From CAYXGE01 sp964464435 (GTDB taxonomy: Bacteria; Pseudomonadota; Gammaproteobacteria; Burkholderiales; Methylophilaceae): a DNA stretch of 64,000 bases. Below, one piece after another: positions 7,805-16,663 of the stretch. The DNA is taken from NCBI GenBank assembly GCA_964464435.1, contig CAYXGE010000002.1, positions 8,136-72,135 of the forward strand. Reading direction: 5' to 3'. The notes below the pieces were generated by a model. That model was not told the DNA's origin and made no database searches. It was given only the letters and a program-made list of their open reading frames with translations. A program made the position numbers and the translations under genes. Each line of letters starts with the position of its first letter. Position 1 is the stretch's first letter.

Positions 7805-8992
7805 TCAAACATAGGTATCCACGTTGCCCAGACTAGAACGTACAGTGCGCATCATTTGCAATGTACGCTCTTGTTTTGCGTCATTGTTTACATCATCAAT
7901 ATTTGGTTTTGGTTCATGAGTTAGACTGCTTTGTTGTGATTGACTTTGCTGTTGGTCACGCGCACCTACATTGGTTTGCCCAAGCGCAATACCAGATTCT
8001 TTCATCATGGTACGTAAATTATCCATGCCATCCTGTAGCGCCTGACGCACCTCTTTGCGATCAGATAAAAAGGTTGTATCTGCCTGTTCGTTATTCACAC
8101 TTATTACAATCTCAAGCGGACCAAGCTCAGGTGGATTAAGGCTAATGGTTGCTGATTGTTGTGCATTATTGACCATCATCATCACACGTTGACTAATCGC
8201 TTGGTCCCAGCCAGATTTACCAGGATATTCAAGAATAGGTTGGGTTATTGGATTGCTTGTTGCACTGGATTGTAATTGGTTGTTGGCAGCGTTTTGAGGT
8301 ATTGGCAACCCAGATTCTTGTTTGGTAATGTCAGCAATAGTAGCCTCAATTTGCATCTTTTGCGTATCACCAACTTGAACAAGTGTGCGTTGCTCTAGTT
8401 GTTGTTGACTTTCAAGTTTAAGCTGTGTGAATACTTCACTAAAGTTTTCTTGGTTTTGTGTAGCAATACTGCTTTGAGATGCTGACGTTAAATTTGCAAA
8501 GTCAGTGGCTGTATTAACTTGGTTAAGCTTGCTGGCGCTAATGGTATCGACTTGATTGTTAGTTTGAGTTGAATTAAATACGTTTTGAAAGTTGGTTTTG
8601 CTGATAAGTGATTGGTAACCTTCTATTGGAATATTGGTTAAATCTGGCACAAGCGCTTCATTTTCTACGCTATTTTCTATTACGCTTTCTGTAGTATTTT
8701 GTTTAATTTGTTGAATAATTTCTAAGTTCTGGAATAACTGTGCAGGATCTACATTTTGCTGTAGGTCCAAGCCCTCAATTTCAGCCAAAATGGCTTGCGC
8801 TTCCTCTGCATTAATTTCAATGTCTTTTGGTGCTACTTCTGCTGGTTGCATTTGTGCACTGAGTATTTGCTGAAAGCTATCAGCCTCGGGTAAGTTGTCA
8901 ATTGAAGCGTTTGCTGAGCCGGCTAATTTAGCAACAGATTTTATGCTAGTAGTTTGACTCATGCTATTGGGATTAAATACATTACTGTTCAT
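7805..8992 (-). CDS. fliK: Flagellar hook-length control protein FliK
   Basis: About 395 residues. The N-terminal two thirds are Gln/Asn/Ser-rich and low in conserved structure, as expected for the ruler part of FliK. The C-terminal third (about residues 255-345) is the Flg_hook domain: GWDQAISQRVMMMVNN, SLNPPELGPLEIVI and the following helices match the part that switches the export gate from hook to filament substrates. Two ATGs are adjacent (8995 and 8992); AAGGAA lies 5 nt before the second, which is chosen here. It is the last gene of fliF-G-H-I-J-K and follows fliJ by 13 bp. Confidence 0.9.
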   Translation of the reverse strand: MNSNVFNPNSMSQTTSIKSVAKLAGSANASIDNLPEADSFQQILSAQMQPAEVAPKDIEINAEEAQAILAEIEGLDLQQNVDPAQLFQNLEIIQQIKQNTTESVIENSVENEALVPDLTNIPIEGYQSLISKTNFQNVFNSTQTNNQVDTISASKLNQVNTATDFANLTSASQSSIATQNQENFSEVFTQLKLESQQQLEQRTLVQVGDTQKMQIEATIADITKQESGLPIPQNAANNQLQSSATSNPITQPILEYPGKSGWDQAISQRVMMMVNNAQQSATISLNPPELGPLEIVISVNNEQADTTFLSDRKEVRQALQDGMDNLRTMMKESGIALGQTNVGARDQQQSQSQQSSLTHEPKPNIDDVNNDAKQERTLQMMRTVRSSLGNVDTYV

Positions 8993-9005
8993 CATATTTC
9001 CTTAA

Positions 9006-9328
9006 TTATTGTCCGTGTTGGTGTCTACTCATGCGCGAAGCATGCTCATCCATTTGCTTTTGCTCACGTTTATTTTCTTTTAGTACTATTTTTTTATCTT
9101 CATGTCCCATTAATACTTCAAACGACATTTTCTTTTGTTGGGCTTTNNNNNNNNNNNNNNNNNNNNNNNNNNNNNNNNNNNNNNNNNNNNNNNNNNNNNN
9201 NNNNNNNNNNNNNNNNNNNNNNNNNNNNNNNNNNNNNNNNNNNNNNTGGCATGCGCATATTTTTCCGCTGCTGCTGCTGTTTCTTTATCGGCCAATTCAA
9301 TAAGCATGGTTAAAGTCGATACTTGCAT
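9006..9328 (-). CDS. fliJ: Flagellar export chaperone FliJ (interrupted by assembly gap)
   Basis: Two parts of one coiled-coil gene flank a 100-N gap. The start at 9328 gives MQVSTLTMLIELADKETAAA, a typical FliJ N-terminus, placed 18 bp after the fliI stop. The C-terminal 46 residues (highly charged, ending SRHQHGQ) end at 9006. Only about 73 residues are visible, while the family is usually near 147, so about 200 bp are likely missing and the 100 Ns are a placeholder. The visible coding lengths (82 and 141 nt) mean the true gap should leave remainder 2 when divided by 3. FliJ is the stalk-like partner of the FliI ATPase ring in type III flagellar export. A TTG at 9337 is an alternative start. 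Confidence 0.8.
9147..9246. other. Assembly gap (100 N) with sequence missing
   Basis: Exactly 100 Ns inside fliJ. Unlike the other three gaps in the window, the two flanks do not share a duplicated sequence, so real sequence is absent here. Confidence 0.95.
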
Positions 9329-9346
9329 CTTAATCAATACATCTCA

Positions 9347-10756
9347 TTAGTCATGGTACGTTAGCTGAGAAAGCAAACTGATGCTTTCTTCAAAATCTGT
9401 GCGTTCATCAATATCTTGCTGCAAAAAGGCGGCAATTTCCTGGTGTTTTAGGATTGCGATATCTAATAGCGGGTCACTGCCTACTTCATATGCTCCAACA
9501 TTAATCAGGTCAGCATTTCTTGCATATTTTGAGTAAAGTTTCTTTACTTGTAGTGCTGCGTGCTGGTGTGGCTTGTGTGTAACGCTCTGCATCACACGGC
9601 TAATCGATTGTTCAATATCAATGGCTGGATAGTGACCGCTTTCAGCTAAACTTCGGTTAAGTACAATATGACCATCTAAAATAGCGCGGGCAGCATCCGC
9701 AATCGGGTCTTGTTGGTCATCTCCCTCAGTCAGCACAGTATAAAATGCAGTAATTGAACCTTCACCTGCACGTCCGTTACCAGCGCGCTCTACCAATGTG
9801 GGTAGCTTTGCGAATACAGAAGGTGGATAGCCTTTAGTGGCGGGTGGTTCGCCAACCGCAAGTGCAATCTCACGTTGTGCCATGGCATAGCGTGTAAGTG
9901 AGTCCATAATGAGTAACACATGCAGGCCTTGGCTTCTAAAGTATTCAGCAATCGTGGTGGCATAGGTGGCGCCTTGTAAGCGCAGTAAAGGTGATACATC
10001 GGCAGGGGCAGCAACGACAACGGAGCGTGCCAAGCCTTCTTTGCCTAAAATTTCGTCAATAAACTCTTTTACTTCGCGACCACGTTCACCAATTAGTCCG
10101 ACGACAATCACATCTGCTGTGGTGTAGCGCGCCATCATACCTAGCAATACGCTTTTACCCACACCAGAGCCAGCAAATAAACCCATACGTTGACCACGAC
10201 CTACACTAAGTAGGGCGTTAATGGCTCTTATCCCTACATCTAGCACCACATCAATCGGTGCGCGCGATAGCGGATTGATTGGGCGGGCGCTCAGCGAGGC
10301 ACTTTGACTGGTACTCAGTGGCCCAAGGTTATCAAGCGGTACGCCAGTAGCATCTAGTACGCGCCCTAATAGTTCCATGCCTACAGGCAGGTGACGCGCA
10401 AAGTCAGAGGCTCTTCTTCTTGGGTGGCGCACTGCATTAGGTTTAGGAATATATTCTTTAATTTCAATTGGGTATACCTTAGTGCCAGGAATAATGCCAT
10501 CAATATTGCTTTGTGGCATGAGTAATAATCTATCACCATCAAAACCAACGACTTCGGCCTCTACTTTTCTGCCATCAGGTAGCGGCACACTGCAAGCGCT
10601 GCCAATGGCGAGTTTGATACCTACTGCTTCCATCACTAAACCTGTTAAGCGGGTAACTCGCCCAGAAATGTCCATGGGCTCAGTCACTTTTAAAAAATTG
10701 CCACAATCATTCAGGTAGTGTTTCCAATGTTGCTGATGTTCGGTCACGATAGACAT
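9347..10756 (-). CDS. fliI: Flagellum-specific ATPase FliI
   Basis: 469 residues, the normal FliI length. The Walker A motif GLFAGSGVGKSV is near residues 191-202, Walker B-like LLIMDSLTRYAMAQREIALA is near 290 with the family-typical catalytic context, and GEPPATKGYPPSVF follows. This is an F1-beta-like ATPase that powers or primes substrate entry to the flagellar type III export gate at the cytoplasmic face of the basal body. The gene lies 11 bp downstream of fliH, which encodes its regulator, and is followed by fliJ. Confidence 0.96.
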   Translation of the reverse strand: MSIVTEHQQHWKHYLNDCGNFLKVTEPMDISGRVTRLTGLVMEAVGIKLAIGSACSVPLPDGRKVEAEVVGFDGDRLLLMPQSNIDGIIPGTKVYPIEIKEYIPKPNAVRHPRRRASDFARHLPVGMELLGRVLDATGVPLDNLGPLSTSQSASLSARPINPLSRAPIDVVLDVGIRAINALLSVGRGQRMGLFAGSGVGKSVLLGMMARYTTADVIVVGLIGERGREVKEFIDEILGKEGLARSVVVAAPADVSPLLRLQGATYATTIAEYFRSQGLHVLLIMDSLTRYAMAQREIALAVGEPPATKGYPPSVFAKLPTLVERAGNGRAGEGSITAFYTVLTEGDDQQDPIADAARAILDGHIVLNRSLAESGHYPAIDIEQSISRVMQSVTHKPHQHAALQVKKLYSKYARNADLINVGAYEVGSDPLLDIAILKHQEIAAFLQQDIDERTDFEESISLLSQLTYHD

Positions 10757-10767
10757 GTGCCAGTATC

Positions 10768-11466
10768 CTATTCTGTTTTGGTTGAAGAGGGGGGTACATC
10801 ATCTGAAATACTGCCAACTTGCCATTCATTAGTTCTACCAAGCGCTTCACAAATTCTTTTCCAACGTGTTTGATTAGTCGCATCAATTTCGTTACTCGCA
10901 GTTTCTACCATACAGCCGCCGCGCTCAATTTTAATATCTTCAATCACTTGCCAATTATTTTCTAGCAACTCTTCTTTTAAATGCTCGCGCACAATTGCTG
11001 CATCTTCTGGATGAAGCATCAACAGTGCGGGCTTCTCAACATAGGGGAGATAATGAATGCAATGTTGCACCAATGGTAATAGCTTATTGGGGTCAGCATT
11101 GATTGTCGTTTTAACCATGGCTTTTGCTAAATCAAGTGCAAGGTCTAAAATATCTTTTGCCATGACTTCATCTGCAGTTTTTAGTGATGCTTGAAAAGAC
11201 ATGGCAATGCCTAACAGTTTCTCTTCAAGTAGTTCGTTACTAATGCGTGCTTTTTCTATGCCAGCTGCGTAACCCTCTTTTAAGCCTTTTTCAAATGCTT
11301 GTTTGCGCAGGTTTTCCAGTACTAATGTAAGCTCTGGGGACAAAGGTGTTTTTTTAGGCGCTGGCGTTGATTGTTGCTCCGTCTGCTTATCTGCTTGTTT
11401 ATCAGTATTGAGTTGCCCCATTTCCCAGCGTTTGAAATCATTAGGAGAAGCCTTATCCATTATCAT
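10768..11466 (-). CDS. fliH: Flagellar assembly protein FliH
   Basis: About 232 residues. The N-terminus is charged and Gln/Pro-rich with PNDFKRWEMGQL, typical of FliH N-termini. A long helical centre follows (EKGLKEGYAAGIEKARI), and the C-terminal FliH/V-ATPase E-like domain has the GGCMVET segment near residue 190. FliH binds FliI, holds it near the FliN ring and negatively regulates its ATPase activity. ATGs at 11466 and 11460 both fit the AAGGAA ribosome site. Its position between fliG and fliI is canonical. Confidence 0.92.
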   Translation of the reverse strand: MIMDKASPNDFKRWEMGQLNTDKQADKQTEQQSTPAPKKTPLSPELTLVLENLRKQAFEKGLKEGYAAGIEKARISNELLEEKLLGIAMSFQASLKTADEVMAKDILDLALDLAKAMVKTTINADPNKLLPLVQHCIHYLPYVEKPALLMLHPEDAAIVREHLKEELLENNWQVIEDIKIERGGCMVETASNEIDATNQTRWKRICEALGRTNEWQVGSISDDVPPSSTKTE

Positions 11467-11524
11467 AAAATTCCTTTCACACGCTTAATTGATTATTTTT
11501 AAAAACTCATTCTTGCTGGCTTGC

Positions 11525-12523
11525 TTAAACATAAGCGTCATCTCCACCCTTACCACCAATCATAATTTGTCCCTCATCAGCCAATCTTCGAACAATTTGA
11601 AGGATTTGTTTTTGTTGCGCTTCAACTTCAGATAGTTTGACTGGGCCTCTAGACTCTAAATCTTCACGCATCATTTCAGCAGCACGAGATGACATGTTTT
11701 TGAAGATTTTCTCGCGTAAATCTGGGGTTGCACCTTTAAGCGCCAACACCAACATATCACCCTGCACGTCGCGTAGAATGGTTTGAATGCCGCGATCGTC
11801 AATATCCATAATGTTGTCAAAGACAAACATTTCATCCATGACTTTTTGTGCAGTATCTTCATCATAGCTTTTTAACGCTTCCATGACGGAGGTCTCATTG
11901 TCGCCACTCAAGTAGTTCATAATTTCTGCCGCAGCACTCACACCACCTAAGCTAGTTTTTTGAATACTTTCATTGCCGCTTAATAGTTTTGCTAAGACAT
12001 CATTAAGCTCTTTTAATGCGGCAGGCTTAATACCGTCTAAAGTCGTAATTCTCAGTATCACATCATTTCTTAGACGCTCAGTAAAAAAGCTCAATACTTC
12101 TGCCGCTTGGTCTGGTTCCAAATGGACTAAAATGGTGGCAATAATTTGTGGATGTTCATTCTTAATAAACTCTGCAACCGACTCTGCGTCCATCCATTTC
12201 AAGCTTTCAATACCGCTAGAGTCACGCTCTTGCAAAATTCTGCTAAGAAGGTTGTTGGCTTTATCTTCACCCAATGCTTTAGTTAACACAGAGCGGATAT
12301 ACTCATTAGAATCAAGGCCATAAGTAGAGCTTTGTTCTGCAACTTCAATAAAATCACTTAACACCTCTTCTACGTCTTCATGCGGAATAGAGGTAAGCGT
12401 ACTCATGGCCGCCCCCAACTTTTGTACTTCACGCGGGCTTAAGTGTTTCATCACTTCTGCTGCTTCTTCTTCACCTAGTGCTAGCATGAGCACAGCGCTT
12501 TTCATAATGCCACTATCAATCAT
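11525..12523 (-). CDS. fliG: Flagellar motor switch protein FliG
   Basis: 332 residues, standard length. The N-terminus (KSAVLMLALGEEEAAEVMKH) matches the FliF-binding domain, EHPQIIATILVHLE near residue 125 is the middle-domain EHPQ motif that contacts FliM, and the C-terminal domain has FVFDNIMDIDDRGIQ with the charged torque helix that faces MotA. FliG couples ion flow through the stator to rotor rotation. Its start overlaps the fliF stop by 4 bp, which suggests translational coupling of these two stoichiometric partners. Confidence 0.97.
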   Translation of the reverse strand: MIDSGIMKSAVLMLALGEEEAAEVMKHLSPREVQKLGAAMSTLTSIPHEDVEEVLSDFIEVAEQSSTYGLDSNEYIRSVLTKALGEDKANNLLSRILQERDSSGIESLKWMDAESVAEFIKNEHPQIIATILVHLEPDQAAEVLSFFTERLRNDVILRITTLDGIKPAALKELNDVLAKLLSGNESIQKTSLGGVSAAAEIMNYLSGDNETSVMEALKSYDEDTAQKVMDEMFVFDNIMDIDDRGIQTILRDVQGDMLVLALKGATPDLREKIFKNMSSRAAEMMREDLESRGPVKLSEVEAQQKQILQIVRRLADEGQIMIGGKGGDDAYV

Positions 12524-14175
12524 TTTTGGTCACCTACCCATGCAGTGACTACATTGGCTACTAATTTGGGATTATCTTTTGCCAATTGTTTTGTCGCTTC
12601 TAAATTCTGTTGGTAGCCTCTTTGTTTGGGCGGTAAGGCCAAGGTTTGGCTGCCATCACTTAAGGTCACTAACTCACCCTCCTGGCTGGTAAGCTGGGCT
12701 GGCGGCGGTAACTCAGGTGGTGGTGGAGGTGTCACCAATTTTGTTACCATGGGTTTAAGTAGTTTTTTGTAAATCATTAATATCACAAAGATACCAATTA
12801 AATATTTCAATAAATCTTTGGCTAAATTAATGGTGGCTGGTTGTTTCCATAATGGATCTGGTTTAATAACCTCAGGGGTTTCAGTAATAAATGAACTATT
12901 GACAACACTAATCTTATCTCCACGGGCTTCATCAAACCCCATGGCTTGCTTGGCTAAATCACTAATCTGTGTTTTTTCAGCATCAGTGAGAGGCCTGCTG
13001 GTAGTTTTGCCATCTTTACCCACCACAGATTTATTATTAACCACCACTGCGACAGTGAGACGCTTAATATTCCCCATTGGCTGTTGCACATAGCGTACCG
13101 TTTTATCAACTTCAAAATTGGTTGTTGAATTACGTTGTGAGCTACTTGGGGTGCCATTGGCGCCGCCCGCAGCGTTAGGGTCATTACTGGTAAGTGGCGC
13201 GGTAGCTGGAGCTGGCGGCTGATTGGAAAGTGCGCCAGGCACACCGCCGTTACTTGCTGATGTAGTACTTTGAGACTCACTGGTTTGCGTGCTTCGCACC
13301 ACAGTATCTTCTGGTTTTTGATTAGGTTTGTAGCTTTCTGCTGCTTGCTCAACTGTTGAAAAGTCAATTTCTGCACTGGCCTCTGCGCGCACATTATCTG
13401 CCCCAACAATCGGCGTAATAATAGACTCTACGCGTTTAGCAATCTTGTTTTGCATTTCCTCAATATATTTTAGTTTTGATGGGTCAATTTGGTTAAGTCC
13501 ATCTTGCTTTGATGTATCTGAAAGTAAATTGCCATCTTGGTCTACAATGGTGACATTGGCCGCAGGTAGTTCGGGCACACTGCTTGCCACTAAATGCACA
13601 ATAGCGCTTACTTGACGCGCATCCAAGGTGCGTCCACCACGTAAATTGAGCAACACAGAGGCGGTTGGTTTGAGTTGGTCACGCACAAATACTGAGGATT
13701 TTGGAATGGCTAAATGTACGCGGGCTACATCCACAGCATCTACTGATTGAATGCTTTTCTCTAACTCACCCTCTAGTGCACGTTGAAAATTTACTTGCTC
13801 TACAAACTGTGAAACACCAAATTTTTGGTTTTCTAATAATTCAAAACCTACGTTGCCGCCTTTAGGTAACCCTTGAGATGCAAGCTTTAAGCGTGCTTCA
13901 TGTACGTGTTCAGCGGGCACTAAAATAGCACTGCCACCCTCTGAAAATTTAAATGGTACGTTCATTTGTTCAAGTGCAGCTACAATCGCACCGCCATCTT
14001 TATCTGCATAGTTCGAAAATAACACGCGATAATCAGGCTGCTTGCTCCAAAGCCAAACCACTACCATCACTGCTATCACTGCAGCACTGGCAGCAATTAA
14101 TAGTAATTTAGAACCTATTGCGGATTTGTCAGCTTCTTGTATTGGGTTATCGCTTACTACAACATCAGCGGCCAT
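12520..14175 (-). CDS. fliF: Flagellar MS-ring protein FliF
   Basis: 551 residues from the ATG at 14175, chosen because GGAGA lies 8-9 nt upstream; the ATG at 14190 overlaps that ribosome site. A transmembrane helix near residues 22-43 is followed by the YscJ/FliF ring-building domain (DYRVLFSNYADKDGGAIV, LASQGLPKGGNVGFELLE). A Ser/Pro/Asn-rich periplasmic loop precedes a second membrane helix near 445-465 and the cytoplasmic tail that binds FliG. FliF forms the MS ring, the base of the flagellar rotor. It is the first gene of the minus-strand flagellar operon and is divergent from fliE. Confidence 0.96.
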   Translation of the reverse strand: MAADVVVSDNPIQEADKSAIGSKLLLIAASAAVIAVMVVVWLWSKQPDYRVLFSNYADKDGGAIVAALEQMNVPFKFSEGGSAILVPAEHVHEARLKLASQGLPKGGNVGFELLENQKFGVSQFVEQVNFQRALEGELEKSIQSVDAVDVARVHLAIPKSSVFVRDQLKPTASVLLNLRGGRTLDARQVSAIVHLVASSVPELPAANVTIVDQDGNLLSDTSKQDGLNQIDPSKLKYIEEMQNKIAKRVESIITPIVGADNVRAEASAEIDFSTVEQAAESYKPNQKPEDTVVRSTQTSESQSTTSASNGGVPGALSNQPPAPATAPLTSNDPNAAGGANGTPSSSQRNSTTNFEVDKTVRYVQQPMGNIKRLTVAVVVNNKSVVGKDGKTTSRPLTDAEKTQISDLAKQAMGFDEARGDKISVVNSSFITETPEVIKPDPLWKQPATINLAKDLLKYLIGIFVILMIYKKLLKPMVTKLVTPPPPPELPPPAQLTSQEGELVTLSDGSQTLALPPKQRGYQQNLEATKQLAKDNPKLVANVVTAWVGDQK

Positions 14176-14190
14176 ACTTCTTATCTCCAT

Positions 14191-14384
14191 TCACATCTTG
14201 CGCATTTAAAAGGCGCTTTTTCCATAACATCCATTATCAACATTTGCTGCAATATCAATTCTCAGAAAAGAGGTTAAAACACCGCCCTTATTGGGTCTTG
14301 CCAAAATTGGCTAAATGTTAAAGTGTCACCTATGAAAAGTCCGTATTAAGTCAAGCCTTAAACGGCATTCTTAGGAGAATAGAA
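14191..14384. promoter_or_regulatory. Divergent fliF/fliE intergenic region
   Basis: About 190-210 bp that must hold promoters for both flagellar transcripts. A sigma-28-like pair TAAAGTGT (14319-14326) and CCGTATTA (14341-14348) points towards fliE, but its spacing is about two bases longer than the E. coli consensus. No convincing sigma-54 element (GG-N10-GC) was found on either strand. The fliE ribosome site is TTAGGAGAAT just before 14385. Confidence 0.35.
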
Positions 14385-14756
14385 ATGAGCGTAGGCGGCA
14401 TAGATTCCAACCGAATACAATCCATGTTGCAACAAATGCGTGCAGCTGCACAAAAGCCAGAAATTGGGCAGGCTAACCCAATGCAACAAAAGCTAGGCGT
14501 GCAGTCTACTGGCAAACCAGCAGAATCCAGTCAAGTGAGTTTTTCGGAGGCATTGAAAGCCTCTTTAGAACAAGTCAATAATGCGCAGAAAAATGCAGAA
14601 CAAATGGGTCAGCGCTTTGTGCTTGGAGACGATAAGGTGAGTTTGTCAGATGTGATGATAGAAGGACAAAAGGCCAATATTGCGTTTCAGGCCACAGTAC
14701 AAGTGCGTAACAAACTGGTGTCTGCATATCAAGATATTATGAATATGCCAGTATAG
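14385..14756 (+). CDS. fliE: Flagellar hook-basal body protein FliE
   Basis: 123 residues. The C-terminal half, with SFSEALKASLEQVNNAQKNA, LSDVMIEGQKANIAFQA and the terminal VRNKLVSAYQDIMNMPV, is the FliE signature. FliE joins the MS ring to the proximal rod and is among the first proteins exported. It is transcribed alone, divergently from fliFGHIJK, as in many proteobacteria. The ribosome site AGGAGAAT is well placed. A hairpin with a T-run downstream (14820-14845) may end its transcript. Confidence 0.95.
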   Translation: MSVGGIDSNRIQSMLQQMRAAAQKPEIGQANPMQQKLGVQSTGKPAESSQVSFSEALKASLEQVNNAQKNAEQMGQRFVLGDDKVSLSDVMIEGQKANIAFQATVQVRNKLVSAYQDIMNMPV

Positions 14757-14819
14757 CTAGAAATCAATTTTCGATTTACCGCTTGAACATGTTTTACGGT
14801 AGAATACAGGCTTTAGACT

Positions 14820-14845
14820 AAGGCGCACACGCGCCTTTGTTTTTA
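14820..14845 (+). terminator. Candidate terminator/leader hairpin between fliE and lepA
   Basis: Seven-base arms AAGGCGC and GCGCCTT enclose ACAC and are followed by TGTTTTTA. It looks like a rho-independent terminator of fliE. It lies only 18 bp before the lepA start, and a possible -10 box (TAGAAT, 14800-14805) sits upstream of it, so it could also be within the lepA leader. Confidence 0.55.
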
Positions 14846-14862
14846 TTGTGAAATTGCCTTAA

Positions 14863-16662
14863 ATGCCCATGAAAAACATTCGTAATTTTTCCATAATTGC
14901 CCACATTGATCACGGAAAATCTACCTTAGCAGACCGTATTATTCAGCTTTGCGGCGGCCTTTCAGACCGCGAAATGGAAGCGCAAGTGCTTGATTCAATG
15001 GACTTAGAGCGTGAGCGTGGCATTACCATTAAAGCGCAAACCGCAGCATTGTCATACAAAGCGCTTGATGGACAAATTTACCAACTCAACTTAATTGACA
15101 CCCCCGGCCATGTGGACTTTTCATATGAAGTCAGCCGCTCACTATCCGCTTGTGAAGGCGCATTATTAGTCGTGGATGCCTCGCAAGGGGTAGAAGCGCA
15201 ATCTGTTGCTAACTGCTATACCGCCATTGATTTAGGCGTAGAAGTGACGTCAGTGCTGAATAAAATCGATCTTCCGTCTGCTGACCCAGACCGTGTAATA
15301 CAAGAGATTGAGGATGTGATTGGTGTAGAAGCGCAAGATGCTGTGCGTTGTTCTGCCAAAACGGGTGAGGGCGTGCGTGATGTGTTAGAAGCGGTTGTGG
15401 CAAAAGTACCTCCGCCAAAAGGCAATCTTGACGCGCCGCTCAAGGCATTGATTATTGACTCATGGTTTGATAATTATGTGGGTGTGGTGATGTTAGTGCG
15501 TGTAGTAGATGGCGTACTAAAACCCAAAGATAAAATCAAGTTGATGGCAACGCGTGCTGTGCATTTGTGCGAGCAGGTGGGCGTATTTACCCCTAAATCG
15601 GTACAAAAAACGGCACTGTCAGCAGGTGAGGTTGGCTTTGTGATTGCGGGTATTAAAGAACTCACCAGTGCAAAAGTGGGGGATACTGTGACCCTGGCGG
15701 ATAAACCCGCGACTGAGGCGTTGCCTGGATTTAAAGAAGTCCAACCGCAGGTGTTTGCAGGGTTGTATCCAGTAGAGTCTAACCAGTTTGAAGCGCTACG
15801 TGATGCGCTCGAAAAGCTACGTCTGAATGATGCTTCATTGCAATTTGAGCCAGAAAACTCAACTGCTTTGGGTTTTGGTTTCCGTTGCGGCTTTTTAGGT
15901 TTATTGCACATGGAGATTGTGCAAGAGCGCTTAGAGCGCGAATACGATATGGATTTGATTACCACCGCACCAACGGTAGTCTATGAATTGCTTCTTAAAA
16001 ACGGTGAGGTGGTACAAATTGAAAATCCATCACGCTTGCCTGAGCCATCACGGATAGAAGAGATTCGTGAGCCGATGATTAATGTCAACTTGCTGATGCC
16101 GCAAGATTATGTAGGCCCTGTGATGACCTTATGTAATGGCAAGCGTGGAGTACAGCGCAATATGCAGTACATGGGACGTCAAGTGATGTTGAGTTACGAA
16201 ATGCCGCTTAACGAGGTGGTATTAGATTTTTTTGATAAATTAAAATCTGTGTCTCGTGGTTATGCTTCAATGGATTATGAATTTTTAGAATTTAGAGCAG
16301 CAGACCTCGTTAAACTTGATATTATGGTGAATGGTGAGCGTGTGGATGCGCTTTCACTGATTGTGCATCGCAGTAATAGCTTGTATCGTGGTCGTCAACT
16401 TTGCAGCAAAATGCGTGAGTTAATTCCGCGTCAAATGTTTGATGTGGCGGTGCAGGCTTCTATAGGTGCCAATATCATTGCCCGTGAAACGGTAAAAGCC
16501 ATGCGTAAAAACGTATTGGCTAAATGTTATGGTGGCGATATTACCCGCAAGAAGAAACTGCTAGAGAAGCAAAAAGAAGGTAAGAAGCGAATGAAACAAG
16601 TGGGCAATGTTGAAATTCCACAAGAAGCGTTTTTAGCTATTTTGAAAGTAGAAGATAAATAA
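14863..16662 (+). CDS. lepA: Elongation factor 4 (LepA) GTPase
   Basis: 599 residues, typical LepA. G-domain motifs are clear: AHIDHGKST near residue 14, DTPGHVDF near 80 and NKID near 135. The C-terminal LepA-specific domain ends with GDITRKKKLLEKQKEGKKRM. EF4 binds ribosomes and acts in translation or ribosome biogenesis under stress. The start could also be the ATG two codons later (MKNIRNF), which matches the family better; neither has a strong ribosome site. It begins a long co-directional run to tcdA, and lepB follows after 1 bp. Confidence 0.97.
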   Translation: MPMKNIRNFSIIAHIDHGKSTLADRIIQLCGGLSDREMEAQVLDSMDLERERGITIKAQTAALSYKALDGQIYQLNLIDTPGHVDFSYEVSRSLSACEGALLVVDASQGVEAQSVANCYTAIDLGVEVTSVLNKIDLPSADPDRVIQEIEDVIGVEAQDAVRCSAKTGEGVRDVLEAVVAKVPPPKGNLDAPLKALIIDSWFDNYVGVVMLVRVVDGVLKPKDKIKLMATRAVHLCEQVGVFTPKSVQKTALSAGEVGFVIAGIKELTSAKVGDTVTLADKPATEALPGFKEVQPQVFAGLYPVESNQFEALRDALEKLRLNDASLQFEPENSTALGFGFRCGFLGLLHMEIVQERLEREYDMDLITTAPTVVYELLLKNGEVVQIENPSRLPEPSRIEEIREPMINVNLLMPQDYVGPVMTLCNGKRGVQRNMQYMGRQVMLSYEMPLNEVVLDFFDKLKSVSRGYASMDYEFLEFRAADLVKLDIMVNGERVDALSLIVHRSNSLYRGRQLCSKMRELIPRQMFDVAVQASIGANIIARETVKAMRKNVLAKCYGGDITRKKKLLEKQKEGKKRMKQVGNVEIPQEAFLAILKVEDK

Positions 16663-16663
16663 G

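Noticed and set aside
9110..9350. Short open frames running across the N gaps (also 59494-59694 and 60985-61316)
   Set aside because: They are produced by treating N as coding; no biological meaning.
14191..14384. Sigma-54 promoter for fliF
   Set aside because: TGGCAAG and TTGCA-like words exist on the minus strand but not with the required GG-N10-GC spacing.
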